The notes beneath the pieces are model-generated. The model searched no databases. It was not told the origin of the DNA and saw only the letters and a list, made by a program, of their open reading frames with translations. From Zygaena filipendulae (Eukaryota > Arthropoda > Insecta > Lepidoptera > Zygaenidae): DNA of 64,000 bases. Position 1 is the first letter of the stretch. The number at the start of each line of letters is the position of its first letter. Where the stretch lies: assembly GCA_907165275.2 (NCBI GenBank), contig OU015657.1, positions 10,749,001-10,813,000 of the forward strand, given 5' to 3'. Of the stretch, positions 1 through 11,256 are shown in pieces. A program made the translations under genes and the position numbers.

Positions 1-56
1 CCCGCCGCCCCCACACCCGCACCCGACGGCGAGCCCTGCAGCTTCATCTCGTTCAC
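1..56 (-). CDS. AGBL5: AGBL5-like exon 9, cut by window edge
   Basis: Acceptor accgacag at 57-64, then an open phase-0 frame starting [16 protein letters not shown]-rich like exon 6. Its phase fits both exon 7 and the short form of exon 8. The Gly/Ala-rich linker should precede the second half of the catalytic domain outside the window. Confidence 0.6.
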   Translation of the reverse strand, partial: MNEMKLQGSPSGAGVGAA

Positions 57-3000
57 CTGTCGGTTTTAAATGTACGGGGTGTGTTAATTTTAAATGAGAC
101 CCGATGGACATAATTTCAAGACCTCGACAATTATTCATGTTCACATGTAATGGGCACGATGACGGGGTATAAAAATCTAATTCTATTTAGTCCGTCAGTT
201 GGATAGTAAAAAATAATAGACACGTATTTTTTGGTTTTTCAAATGATTGAAAAAATACTTAGATAAAACGCATTAAAGTTTAGGAGTGGGAGCTAGTGAC
301 GTCCTAAATCCTAACTATATATAGAGTGTAGAGACCTAGGCGTGACGTCACACAAAAAATAGTAACCTATGGCCCTCACGGTTTCACCACCCTTTCCACT
401 TATAAGTGTTGGCCATTACCAAAAACCCTAAAATGCGTTTTTATTTGTAAATAAACACCGATTTCTATGACTCTATCTTCAAAATATGTAATTTTCATTT
501 CATTCTCGAAGCGGATTAAATTTAAAAAATATTGAAATAGATGATTAATTATTTTAATTGAACAATTTTTTTTTTAATTTCATGTCAATAGATAAGGATT
601 TATTTTGTTCCTCATACAAAGTTTGACGCCCCCTTTGAGTGTTGGATCTCGAATAATCCTTTCTCAGTGAGTCTTTACGTCGTAAAAGGAAACTACTGTC
701 CAAATTTCGTAAAAATACCTGTTCCGCTAACGTGGTCGTTTCATTGGTGGCTTTCCAGTCTTTTTTGGAAGTATCACTAGTAGATGGTTGTTTCAGAGTA
801 GTGGTCGATTTGTTAGTGGTCAATGCTTTGGCTGGCTTCTCTTTCTCGCGTTTGGGGCAGTCCGTGGTACTTTTGTGGGACGTGGATGATGGAGCTTTCT
901 TTTTCTTTGTTTCTATCAGCTGAAATGAGACGGTCAATCAAGAAATGTTGTTATGATACTCTTAAAACAATGATACAACAGATCAGAGATGTTAGGTTTA
1001 ATGAGGGACTTAGTGAAGGAACCTGTTCGGTATTCGATTCTCGTCCTAAATATGTATACATAATTACGTTAATTTTTGACGTACAAACATTAGTCTTGAA
1101 AACTGAGCATGCATGGAACCAATTCAATGCTTCTACGGATAATACCTAAAGGTCATTCACCTACGTACGATTTTCTATGTGTGTGGGCCGATGTGACCTG
1201 TGACTGATACTGCTAGTGGACCGAACACTATGTGATTGATCAATTCTTTTCTAATATATTGTAGGTACATATATTGTTTTATAGCAGCATGTGAAAATTA
1301 ATTATTACATTTACGTCCTTCATTTCACCTATGATAGTGTATATTTTTTCTGGAAAATATGGTTTATCGAACGAGGTTAAGGAGTTTGAAAGGGAATGAA
1401 GAATATTTTTGACGTTCAATAATTTCCCTTGATACAAATACCTATGAAAAAGTTTAAATTGTATTTGGATTTGCGATGTATTTCTGAGTGTTCTTCAAAG
1501 TTATTACTGTATTTTTGTATATATTATTATAGGTAGTTATAATAGTTATTGGTATTCGTTGATGCAATGTATAAGTGAGTTGATGGTTCTCTCACCTCGG
1601 CACTCTCACTTATGTTCTGAATGCTATGCGAAGTAAAGCTCTTGCTGTCGTCAAAGTTATCCTCTTTCTCATATCCGAAATGATAGTATCTGTACAAAAT
1701 ATAGGGAATCGCATCTTTATTATTTAGTAATTATGATGTCATCATAATTTTGTCTCTTTTCCGCCTGTAATTATGTATCATACAGGTTAATTCAATTAAT
1801 TATGTTTTCACTACCTCAGCCATATATATTAATAATAAGCTAAAATTAAGAGGGTCATTGACCGATATTTTTGGAGGTGGTTTACGAATTTACTATTTTG
1901 CTTGCTATTTTGCTACCTGTGCTCTGAAAATAGGTTGTATTCGATTAAAATTGTGGTATGTAAATTCGTCTTCGAAGATGCAGAAATTTGATTAAAATGC
2001 CGTCGGGGTGCCCGCACAAACAAACCAGCGGCATTTTCTGTTCTCGTCATTATGCCCGATTGTAAACGAACTCATTATACAATTTGCCTACGGCATATAC
2101 AAATACGATCAGACTGGAAAGCGGAACTCTATGTTAATCACATCAAGCCGCTGCGCAAAACGTCCATTCATGTCACGACAGAAGCGAGTCCAGCTGCTCA
2201 CCTGATCAAAGCTCGGGACGCGTACACCGTGGGGTGATGCGCCAGCGACGGGTTCAGGTACACGCGGTTCAAGTTGACCCCTCTGGTGTCGGTCCGGTAG
2301 TGGCCGCGCGCCACCCCGTCGGGGTTGAGGAACGGGATCATCTTGAACACGTACAGCCGGCGCAGCTGCGCCGCGATCGGGTCGTGCCGCGTCAGCAGCA
2401 GGTTGAGGAAGCCGTTGAACACGAAACTGGACGGCGTCTCCCCGGGGTGCACTCGGGCAGAGATAAATATCACCTGGGGTTAATACAAACTGGGGTGAGT
2501 TGTCTAGCAATATAATACAAACTCTGCAATATTTTGTAATCAAACGAAGTCCAAAATTAAAATACTTCAAAAGTTGGAGCTGCCTAAACATGATTAATTA
2601 ATCACAAAATCGCTATTTTTCTGATTGAAACTAAAATATGAGAGTAACAAAAGTTACATAATTGCCCTGTAGGTGTCAGTCTGTGATTAACACTAGAATG
2701 TAGATGTCTTATAGGTAGGTACTGAATATTTGTGGAAATTTATGTCCCAAATAATTGAAAAAGTAAATAAATTATTAAGAAACTTGATATAGTAAAATTG
2801 TATAATTTTATTAGATTCCACAGTGCAGTGTTAAGTACCTTCTTATTTTGGAACTTGTACGGTCTGTCCTTGCTGTCTGGAAATAAGTTCTTCAACCGTT
2901 CCTCTTTTTCCGAAGTTATTCCATGGTGTGAGCTTATCGTTAACAGATCTACTCTCCTGCCTAAAAAAATTAAAGTAAAACTACTGTAGGGAAACCAGTG

Positions 3001-4523
3001 AGACATGAAATAATTCTTTTTAGTACAATAGTGATGATGACACCAACTGTTTTGATTTCCTTACCTTCCAATGAATAAATAAGGCATTCTCTGAAATAAT
3101 ATATATCATCAAGAGTCTGTGGTGGAGGCAGAGGCAACATCTTCAAGTCTATAGAGTTGAGAGCTATTTGCAACTCCGCAAAGGAAAATGGATATGTAAA
3201 AGCAAAGAATGTAGTTGCTTTAAAATTATCTGATGTTCGGTACTTGAAACTTAGTGTGAATGTGTTGTCGTCAGTCTGTAACAAATAAATTACAATGAAG
3301 AGCTCAAGAAATTGGTAATTCGGACTAACTAGTAATTCACAAGGTATTGTAATTTTTGCTGAAAAAGTGTAGCAAGGCAGAAGAAAAAATTGATATAAAA
3401 AACCCAAGATACATAATGAATGAATGAATGAATGAATGAAATAACTTTATTGTATACCCACAATAATGCAAAATAATAATACTAGTACATATTTATAAAT
3501 AATATAATCTATAATCTAATAAGGCTAATCTACTTAACTAAATAAAAAAAAGAGTTAAAATTTAGTTTTGATCCAAATACTATGTTGAATTTACTTTTTA
3601 TGTATGGTTTGCCAACTTTTTATTAGTTATATGGATAATGGAAGGTACTGTGCATCTTGCAACATACCGAATGCAGTGGTCGATCCCGGATTCTCTCCCA
3701 CTGAGGTTTTCCCGGAAGAGTACGTGTGACCGGTGCCATGCCCTGGTTATACATCTTGCCTTGTTTGTTCAAATTTATCAAGTTGAGTCGAACCTGAAAT
3801 TATATTATTAAATATGTTAGTATGTATTTATTACAATATAATGTTGGGTACGAAAATGTAATGGTGAAATGCAAGACAAATTGGCTATCTACTTTTGGCT
3901 ACTTTTAGCTTCATGAAGCATTATTACTTGTCAACAGCTCTGCATATTTATTACCCTCAACCCTATGATTTCAGAATAAACTATATAAATAGTGATACTT
4001 ACAAGAACATTAGCCTCTGCAGCTTGCACCCCAAAGTAGAACCAGGTTCGGTTACCATTCTCAAATTCTGTGCCTGCACAGTCTGGCCGTGTCCACAAAT
4101 TAAACTCATAGTCAGGGGTTTCTGCTAAATTTGTTTTGGTATTCACACTTGGTGCTAATTAGAAAAAATGTATGTCAAATATAATTATAGTCAATTAGTC
4201 TTTCTCTCGGTTTCCATGGTCAGTTAAAAATGAACATGAAATACTAAAATAAGTAAAAAAATAATAATTTCAATATAATATGTGACAAACTACATAATGT
4301 CCGAAGATATTTAAGCAAAGAAGTAAAAAAATAGCTGCAATGAATAACAGACACATTGACATTGGACTTTGATATTTTATAATCTTAAATGTCTTGTTAT
4401 AATATATGAGTTTCACTTACCAATAAGTTCTGTGGGCACCCGTTCGACATGGCCTAGATTTCCGGAGTCAAAACAATGAACAAAATAGAAGCCTCCACTC
4501 TCTATTATATTACTGTGTTCCAT
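1..4523 (-). CDS. AGBL5: Cytosolic carboxypeptidase 5-like (AGBL5/CCP5), 5' part of gene, nine exons in window
   Basis: M14-type metallocarboxypeptidase. Family members act in the cytosol and trim glutamates from tubulin and other proteins; CCP5 is known for removing branch-point glutamates. Exons joined on the minus strand: 4421-4523, 4003-4154, 3668-3793, 3065-3275, 2839-2960, 2202-2473, 1596-1689, then about 719-919 and 1-56. The first seven give 1080 nt, exactly 360 codons without a stop, all with AG/GT borders and matching phases. The N-terminal domain has [56 protein letters not shown] and [13 protein letters not shown], all close to vertebrate AGBL5. The catalytic half starts with zinc-binding HPGE (H247, E250), NPDG (from 288) and [11 protein letters not shown]. 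The remaining zinc histidine and catalytic glutamate must lie left of the window. Neighbours are transposons, so context adds nothing on function. Confidence 0.93.
149..420. mobile_element. CRE-MITE family, copy 1 (in an intron of the AGBL5-like gene)
   Basis: It starts AATGGGCACGATGAC, then GTATAAAAATC, TATTTAGTCCGTC and ACACGTATTTTTT, shared with copies near 45.7, 52.7 and 56.1 kb. The core carries TGACGTCC and GTGACGTCAC. The right end has diverged. Confidence 0.6.
554..919 (-). CDS. AGBL5: Probable AGBL5-like exon 8, Lys/Ser/Thr-rich linker; 3' limit uncertain
   Basis: After acceptor catttcag a phase-0 frame runs [17 protein letters not shown] and on without a stop to a TAA at 554-556. 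Exon 7 ends in phase 0, so it joins in frame. Two readings fit. It may end at donor CAG/gtattt (exon 719-919), in phase 0, and join the edge exon at 56. Or it may run to the TAA as an alternative last exon; an AATAAA-type signal lies downstream near 450. Composition fits the disordered linker of this family. There is no recognisable domain. Confidence 0.6.
   Translation of the reverse strand: MIETKKKKAPSSTSHKSTTDCPKREKEKPAKALTTNKSTTTLKQPSTSDTSKKDWKATNETTTLAEQVFLRNLDSSFLLRRKDSLRKDYSRSNTQRGRQTLYEEQNKSLSIDMKLKKKLFN
1596..1689 (-). CDS. AGBL5: AGBL5-like exon 7
   Basis: Found by phase: exon 6 ends with AG and needs one base. After acceptor ttttgtacag an A completes Arg, followed by [19 protein letters not shown] and on to ISESAE before donor gtgaga. 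The first residues align with the LYHH stretch after the vertebrate catalytic exon; the rest is the family's variable acidic/serine linker. It leaves in phase 0. Confidence 0.88.
2202..2473 (-). CDS. AGBL5: AGBL5-like exon 6 (zinc-binding catalytic exon)
   Basis: Acceptor ccccag, donor gtgagc; phase 0 to phase 2. It holds [17 protein letters not shown] (zinc ligands His and Glu), [16 protein letters not shown] and [11 protein letters not shown] (substrate-binding Arg/Asn). The exon is strikingly GC-rich beside its AT-rich introns, which opens long false frames on both strands here. Confidence 0.97.
2589..2668. repeat. 80-bp repeat shared with 17455-17540
   Basis: A segment beginning CATGATTAATTAATCAC in the intron between AGBL5-like exons 5 and 6 recurs, with a few substitutions, at 17455. 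Class unknown; probably a piece of a dispersed element. Confidence 0.6.
2839..2960 (-). CDS. AGBL5: AGBL5-like exon 5
   Basis: Acceptor tttttttag, donor gtactt; phase 1 to phase 0. It encodes [13 protein letters not shown] and the charged linker up to [11 protein letters not shown]. Confidence 0.93.
3065..3275 (-). CDS. AGBL5: AGBL5-like exon 4
   Basis: Acceptor ttgttacag, donor gtaagg; phase 0 to phase 1. It contains [27 protein letters not shown] and [16 protein letters not shown], the end of the N-domain and the lead into the peptidase fold. Confidence 0.95.
3416..3480 (-). mobile_element. 3' end of a non-LTR element with (ATTC)n tail
   Basis: Read on the minus strand it ends with AATAAAGTTATTTC followed by five or so ATTC units, a microsatellite tail typical of insect non-LTR retroelements. 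It lies in the intron between exons 3 and 4 of the AGBL5-like gene. Its 5' limit (to the right) is not clear. Confidence 0.5.
3668..3793 (-). CDS. AGBL5: AGBL5-like exon 3
   Basis: A phase 0-0 exon of 42 codons between atttcag and gtatgt. It encodes [19 protein letters not shown] and [16 protein letters not shown], matching the vertebrate family block by block. Confidence 0.95.
4003..4154 (-). CDS. AGBL5: AGBL5-like exon 2
   Basis: Acceptor ctaattag, donor gtaagt; enters phase 1 and leaves phase 0. It encodes the conserved N-domain stretch [18 protein letters not shown] and [13 protein letters not shown]. Confidence 0.95.
4421..4523 (-). CDS. AGBL5: AGBL5-like exon 1 (start codon)
   Basis: It encodes [18 protein letters not shown] followed by the family motif [11 protein letters not shown], and ends in phase 1 at donor gtaagt. 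The ATG at 4523-4521 fits the family's short N-terminus. A tttttag directly upstream of aaATG leaves room for an acceptor and a separate 5' UTR exon. Confidence 0.9.
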
Positions 4524-5283
4524 TTCTAAAAATACTACATCATAATACAAAAGAAAAATCTTAAGAAGATGCAAACTTTGGGAGTCTTTTTGAAAGTATT
4601 TACTTAATAAATTTTACCAATAAAACATTTTTAAATAATTTGCATGTTTGTAAATTTCAAAATGACACTCAAAAAACGGAGACTACACTGTTTTTCTAAA
4701 CAAAATTATATAATTTTGTTGACATCGATTGACGGATAACAGCTGATTATTAAATTGGGAAACTTTTTATCATTTGTGAGAGAGCTAAATACAAAACAAC
4801 AATTTATATAATGTGTAATATTTTTCTAGAATTTTTTCATATAAAACTCTTTAAAATAATGCATTCACTTTTTATTTGGAAATACACTTTGTCATTATGA
4901 AATTTCGTTTTAAGATGGCTGCCAACAAGCTGCAAAGACGTAGATGGTTCTCCGTCTACGTGCAAAGACGTGCCAAGTGACCCCAAATGCCAACTTTTTT
5001 TTTTTGGCTTTTCTATGGGTACGTGCCTTTGAGCTTTTAGTAAACAATAGTGACTATAAAATGTTTATGGTACCTACCTACAAATGGGAGTTTATCATAT
5101 ATTTGTATAAATAAACGTAAAGTTCGTAAAGTTAAACCTCAGAAGAATAACTGTTATTGTTCTGAGAGTTAAACAAAATAATTTTTTTTAGGTAGGTAGG
5201 TAGGTCCTAGTTCTTTCTATATTCTTATGAACTTTTTTATTGCATTTGGCCAATTTCAAGTAAAATAAAATATTATGTTCGTT
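4524..5283. other. Upstream flank of AGBL5-like gene
   Basis: AT-rich DNA with the YY1-like motif and hairpin near 4.91-4.96 kb and a (GTAG)n run at about 5192-5205. No coding frame is supported. It probably holds the 5' UTR and promoter of the minus-strand gene. Confidence 0.45.
4912..4923 (+). promoter_or_regulatory. YY1-like AAGATGGCTGCC motif upstream of the AGBL5-like gene
   Basis: The 12-mer is one base from the AANATGGCGGC core typical of YY1 sites in housekeeping promoters. It lies about 390 bp upstream of the start codon. A 9-bp-stem hairpin (4939-4960) flanked by GCAAAGACGT repeats follows at once. That this is the gene's promoter is inference from position. Confidence 0.3.
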
Positions 5284-6375
5284 AATAGTATATTTCATTA
5301 TAAGTGCGGAAAGGCTGTCATTGCAAAGAGTTCCGACAAATGTCGACCCGAGCCGAGGCGCAGCCGAAGGTGAGTTGACAGTTCGCCATTTTTGACAGTT
5401 GGGAAAGAGAACGCACGAGTTCGGAAAAGGTAAAGAAAAAGCTCGAGTATGTAATAGCCCACTTCCCGAACGCTATACGTCCCTGCAAGGGCGTACCCAG
5501 GATTTCAGCTAGGAGGGGGCAGGGGGCTGCTTATACCTGTTTCGAAAAGATCGTCTGTCGGGTATATTGAAACAAAAAATCATGAAAATTGACTTTTATT
5601 CATTAATTTTGATGATGACACAAAACAAAATATTATACATAATTATACCATACATTATGTATAATATAATATATTATTATATTATGTATGTATATATTAA
5701 TTTTACAGTAATCTTCTCGGATTTGCCGCAAATTTGTCTATGACAGTCTTTTCAATAAACTCACAGTTGTCTTTTAAATAATTGCGATGTACGCTCATCA
5801 TAATAAAAACGAAATAAAGAAATAAATAAAGTGTATCAAAACTTGATCAAAACATTTTGCGTTTCGTTTGACGGCGGCTGAAAGTCACTATATAAAATAT
5901 TCTAATAAATACGTTGCGGCACGACCGTCACGACTCACTATACATAGACTCTATATCGAATATTGTAGAATATTTAACTATAGAAAAAAAATCTGGCTGA
6001 AAAGATATTTTGTTTCCAACACTTAATTTTGCGCAGAGTAGGTAATACGTTTTTAATTTCTATTTGCCAAAAAAAAATTACATTTATTTAATCTTCTAGG
6101 GGGGGGGGCAGCTGCCTCCCCCCTCCCCTACCTGGGTACGCCCATGCGTCCCTGCAATATGCCACTTTTTGAGCAACTGTAATAAAAATATTTTTTTAAT
6201 ACAGTTGCTCGGCTGCGCCTCGGCTCGGGTCGACATTTGTCGGAACTCTTTGCAATGACAGCCTTTCCGCACTTGTAATGAAATATACTATTTTCGGCGC
6301 CTCGGCTCGGGTCGACATTTGTCGGAACTCTTTGCAATGACAGCCTTTCCGCACTTGTAATGAAATATACTATTT
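5284..6375. mobile_element. TIR element with one tandemly duplicated terminus
   Basis: About 84 bp at 5284-5367 (AATAGTATATTTCATTATAA to the CGAGCCGAGGCGCAGCCGA stretch) reappear inverted at 6211-6293. The right terminus is then repeated once more at 6294-6375, an exact 82-bp period. No transposase frame is present, so the element is non-autonomous. A second element sits inside it. Confidence 0.8.
5489..6146. mobile_element. Nested TIR element, 658 bp, with 11-bp flanking duplication
   Basis: It begins GGGCGTACCCAGGAT and ends with the inverse CTGGGTACGCCCATG. The 11-mer CGTCCCTGCAA flanks it on both sides (5478-5488 and 6147-6157), marking insertion into the larger element. The interior is AT-rich and has no long frame. 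Confidence 0.8.
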
Positions 6376-8377
6376 AGATTCTAACATGCATTGTGATCGT
6401 TGTATGGTTGAAATTATTGCAATCCATAGTTTTATAGTTTGTAAAATAATCTAATTAATCTGGGCTATCGGACAAAGATTTATAGCCAGCTTCAAGTTAA
6501 TTTATATGTAAGTAGGTATTGGGTAGGTAGGTAGGTTACGGTAACTTGGCGGACTTATTCAACTCGAAATTTTATAATTGTTTTTCTGTACCAACCCTGA
6601 CAACGTACGTGTAGGTATACGAAATTTAATGATGATCGGTTGAGTAGTTACGGCGTGAAAACGTTACAAACTAACACTTACCCATTTTATTATTAGTCAA
6701 GATTTAAGTCTTTCCCTGCTCTTATCATGTTTCAAAGATTAATAAATAGAAAATATAGGTTCCTATCTAGTAAATATAAAGAAAAAACAGTTTTAACTCA
6801 AATAAGTATTGTTTTATTTCACTTCCATAGGGTAGGTAATTAACAGTCAGGGCCTGATTCTTATTTACCATAAATATGTAGGTACCTATCTAAGTATGCA
6901 CGTAAATAAAAGCATATTATTAAACAGTTTAAAAAAAGCGAAGTGCACGGGAAGTATATGTATAGGTACTTAGTAGTATATACATATTGATCTAAAAAAA
7001 TATATTGGCTTAAAAAAATATTTGACTAAACTTCGAAGTGAAGTTTTCACTTTTTAAAAGCATAGGCAAGTCCTTGTCGAATTGAATAGAGAGTTACTTC
7101 CTTTTTACAAGCTAATATAAAGATATGGGTGCGCCTGCACTCTCTAGCATGAAAGCTTTCGGTGCATTCTACATTAGACGTTCCAATTTGGTTGGATCCA
7201 ACCAAATTACCGCCGTCGTAGGCCTGCATCAGAGTGGATAGGTAGGTACTTATCAGGTAAATAAAGTTCGCTTAAACTATCTTCAAAACAATTAGTTAGG
7301 CGTGATTCAACTCACCTCCAATTATAAAAATTTTGCACAAATTATCTTTATATTTTTCTTTTGGATCTTAATTTATTCAAACTTAGATACATACCTACTT
7401 GTTATATAGTTATAATCAAATACATTACATAAATTGATCGTTTCTACAAACAACACAATTTTGTAAATGAAACGCTAGAAACAGATGGTGGTTGGTATAG
7501 GCAACAAAATTTTTGTTAGACACCAATAGAAATACAATTTCGTTATAAGTATTATAATGAACTTGAAAATATAAATAAATAAATTTAAAAATAGGACAAC
7601 CTGTGAACTCTACATTGTTTTGAGCGACGAGTTTAGAATAGTTTTGTAAAATGGTCCTTCGATCCGGATTTTTAAAAATTGGTATGCTTAGCAAATGAAA
7701 GGGTAAATAAATTGGTTTGATTGGACACGTATATTTGAGTCATTACAATACCTACCTAGGTGTTTGCTCGCCTTTTTTATCAAAAAACACAACTTAGTTC
7801 CTATATTATCAGATACGTCACTCGATCTTCATTTGAATTGAAGTTTCTAAACAATATCTACTTAAATTTAAGTTGTCTTTTGTGAGCACGATACTGGAGT
7901 GTCCTATTTCAAATGAAAACATTTACAGTTCTGTTCTGATGTGAGTTTACGTAACTTATTAGATATATTTATTTCACATAACGTCTATTACCTATCTAGT
8001 AGGTTATCTAGTAGTTAGGTACCTTCCTATCTAGCTTATGAGTTTTCGTAATTAAGACCTAGAGATAAAATACCTATAGACAAATTAAATATTATTACAT
8101 ACTTAGTTCATTTCTATCATGAAAATTTTGGCATCTCATCTTGGGTTTCTCAACCAAAAATACGATACGAATAGATTGAATACTTACCTACATAAACATA
8201 TAGGCAAATCAAAATACAAAAAGGTAGGTTACTATTATTATTTTATCAATCTACTTGTTTTGTTCATCAGTGAAAGATGGAATAAACAATTCTACTTCAC
8301 CTTACTTGTAAATACAAAACTATAAATAAAATAAATAAATAAAATAATATACAAGGTGCCCATTTTTTTTATCTTCA
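6376..8377. other. AT-rich intergenic DNA
   Basis: It holds many TAGGTA/GTAGGTAC motifs and an imperfect palindrome around TTGGTTGGATCCAACCAA near 7185-7205. No supported gene; the short frames here have no codon bias or splice support. Confidence 0.5.
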
Positions 8378-8583
8378 GGGGCCTTATTCAGTATGACCAA
8401 CAACATTCCGTGTCCATAACGCGCTTCCCAAAAACACAATCCTAAACGTTTCAGGTGCCAAAATAAGAGAAATTAATATTCTGTAGTAGCTATACCTATG
8501 CCATAACAAACGTCGTTTTGTTTTTTTGAAGTGAAACTGTTTTGAGAAAGTTAATAAGGTCATTGGTCAGTGAATAAGGGCCC
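8378..8583. mobile_element. GGGCCC-MITE, copy 1
   Basis: Inverted ends: GGGGCCTTATTCAGTATGAC on the left, and GGTCAGTGAATAAGGGCCC on the right. Related to the element at 34832 and the fragment at 33592. No coding capacity. Confidence 0.7.
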
Positions 8584-11015
8584 AGGTAGGGGCTAATCTG
8601 AAATTATTTTAAAAACATAATAATATTATATTTTCTATAGACTATAAGACAACGGTCTGACTGTTTATCTGTTTATTAAAAAAATCAGCCCTAAAGTTAA
8701 CATAATGTTGATCATACAATTCTTTTTATAGGGAAAAAAATTCACAACAAGTTTATATAGATAAACACAACTAAAAAATATCACAATGCTGGATTAAATC
8801 TAAAATTATTTTTCAATGTCTCTTAGTTTTATTATTTAAGATTAATTTTACTTAAAATTACGTAACTACATACCTACATATTAATGTTTTATTTATTTGT
8901 AATTTAAAGTAATTTACTACTTTTTTATATATTTCACATAAAAAATATACTTATAATGGACACAACCATATGTACAAAGCTTTCCGCGTGCAATATCTAT
9001 AGGTAATATTTTGTATCAAGTTTGATTCTGCTTGCTATTTTCCAATAAGATTCCAAAAAGAGGTTTCGACATCGCGATTTCTGTTTAGTACCTACCTAAT
9101 TATTTTAACATTAAGTATTTTTAAATTACCTATATCTCACGATTCTTTGATAGGGTAAAGTTTGGTAGTGTACAATCTTGGTATCTGACTTTTGACAGAA
9201 TACCCGTATCATGTCTAGTTACGGAACGCTTGAACTGTAGCACCCTCGCTGACTATGCTCGATCATACCTACACTTAAATATCTCGGGTGTACCTAGTTA
9301 ACATTTCTTTTCTTTGTATAACAAATAACAATCTGCTGTTGTATATGCTTCTTAAATCAATAACGTAGGTACTTTAACTTTTAGTCACTAGCTGTCCCCG
9401 CGGTTTCATCTGCGGTAATTTCGGAGTTCCCGCGGGAATTTCAGGATAAACTTTAGATATAAACCTTCCTCATAAATCACTCTAGCTATTGGTGAAAACC
9501 GCATGAAAATCTGTTCTGTAGTTTTTAAGTTTATCGCGAACAGACAGCGGAAGCGACTCCATTTTTAACCGCCAAAAAAGTAGGTTCTTATTTTGACCTA
9601 AGTGTGTTTTTTGTTTGTGCATGATTATTTCGCATTTGGCCGAAGCAATTTTGATGCGGTTTTCATAATTTGTAAAGAAGATTGTTCATGCTAGTTGTGA
9701 GCGAAAAACGACTTGTACGAGTATGCTCTCCTACATAAAACAAATTGTTGCCATCTTGTTTTGGTAATATTTGAAAAAAATGTATCATTTATTTGCAATA
9801 TTAGGTAGGTACTTTTTTATTTCCTCGCAACCATAGTGTAAAGCAGAGTGTATGACTAGGGAAAATATCCAATCTTAGCTTAAGCTCAGGCTAACAAATG
9901 TCTCAGCATAATACCATATTAATTTATGCCCATTTTATGTAAAAAAGTAGGCATAACACGTTTTTAACGGAATATATAGGTAGATAATCAGCAAGAAAAT
10001 AATAATAATATATATATATATGTACATAATAAACTAAATATATAAAACAAGCACACCGTTGACCGTATACTACCACGGACGTAAAGTCCGTGCTATAGGT
10101 ACTAATGATGGATATAAATTAAGAGGCCTATAGTTAATACTAACACTACGTTAGGTACCCTATATCTAATATAAATGCAGCATACTAGTAGCTAAATAAT
10201 AACAGCTAAATCTAATCAATCTAATAATCTTTATTAGATCTTATAGCAGACAAAATAAAATTGAATTATCTACTGGCTAGCGAATAAAATATGAATAAAA
10301 AGATGGCTGTAACACGATGAAAACTCAAATAAATGTAACTTAGTGTTAGAATTGAGCCATCAATGTGGTACCTATGGGTGTGAGCTTGAGCGGAAGACGA
10401 ATGATAGAGTCACAACTGCGGGAAAGCTTAAGGTTTTATGTAGGCAGCTGTAGGTACTAGGTAGATTTACTTGTTATATCATTTTAGCATAAATTTACGT
10501 TTTACAATCGTCGCACGTCCACATTTATTTACATCCTATACATCTCTATAAAATCGAGTGCAACTTAATACTCATACACATGATAGAAGCGAAACTTCTT
10601 ATGATGGCACAAAGAGGAATCGAGTCCAGCAATATACTAGCATGGTTTTCTTTTTCTCTCTCTGTCCAACCGATGCCTATTTAATAATGTTTTCTAACAA
10701 CGTTTTGTTTTAAATGTCAGGTGTCTACACGTTGTAATTTTCCTATTGAAAATGGACGCATTTTAGAGCCCGTCTTTAGTAATAATATTTAGAATTTTAC
10801 TATGGCAGTGCCTGTAATTTCAATAGGAAAATTCAATTCTTCCTTGAAATTTTGTTCCTTTCGCGCCGGAAGAAGTTTTTTTTATACACCTACTTCAAAA
10901 ATGTCGAAACAATTTCTGGGGTACCTAAACTATATTGGCTCGAACACTCAACATGTTTTTATCGTAAAAAATATCTATCACCTATGATTTTCAGTCGGAT
11001 CGGCATCGGTCTCGC
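8584..11015. other. Mostly AT-rich intergenic DNA between the two host genes
   Basis: It contains a CCCCGCGG-family repeat (9387-9560) and an (AT)n run at about 10005-10024. The 3' flank of the downstream gene includes a possible minus-strand AATAAA at 10524-10529. No coding exon seen. Confidence 0.5.
9387..9560 (+). repeat. CCCCGCGG-family repeat
   Basis: Plus orientation with the tail variant GTTTATCGCGAACAGACAG, the usual end of lepidopteran RTE-like 3' regions. The head reads CTAGCTGTCCCCGCGGTTTC. Confidence 0.75.
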
Positions 11016-11256
11016 TTAGCCTTTGCCTTCGTCCGGTATCGCAATGGAGATCGCGGCCGTTCTAGTTTTATCTGACGTTTTGTGAACACACGCTAGCACT
11101 GAAGCGTTTCTACGTATTTCGTCTGTGGTGGTGAGTTTGCACTCGACCATTCGGTAGTTGCACGTCGGCGACCCGCAGTCGAAGTCAGCCCGGGCCGGCA
11201 CTGCGTTCGGTATGTTAGCCTCAAGAGTCTTTGAATCTTCTTTGAATGGTGGACAA
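11016..11256 (-). CDS. Membrane-protein gene, last coding exon F
   Basis: Acceptor ctattttcag; enters phase 2 and ends TAA at 11016-11018. It encodes CPPFKEDSKTLEANIP, DFDCGSPTCNYRMVECKL and a final ISIAIPDEGKG. Four cysteines cluster early in the exon. No known domain recognised. Confidence 0.8.

Noticed and set aside
2109..2591. 160-codon minus frame over AGBL5-like exon 6
   Set aside because: It is a shifted frame that runs through both splice sites; the AGBL5 motifs are in another frame.
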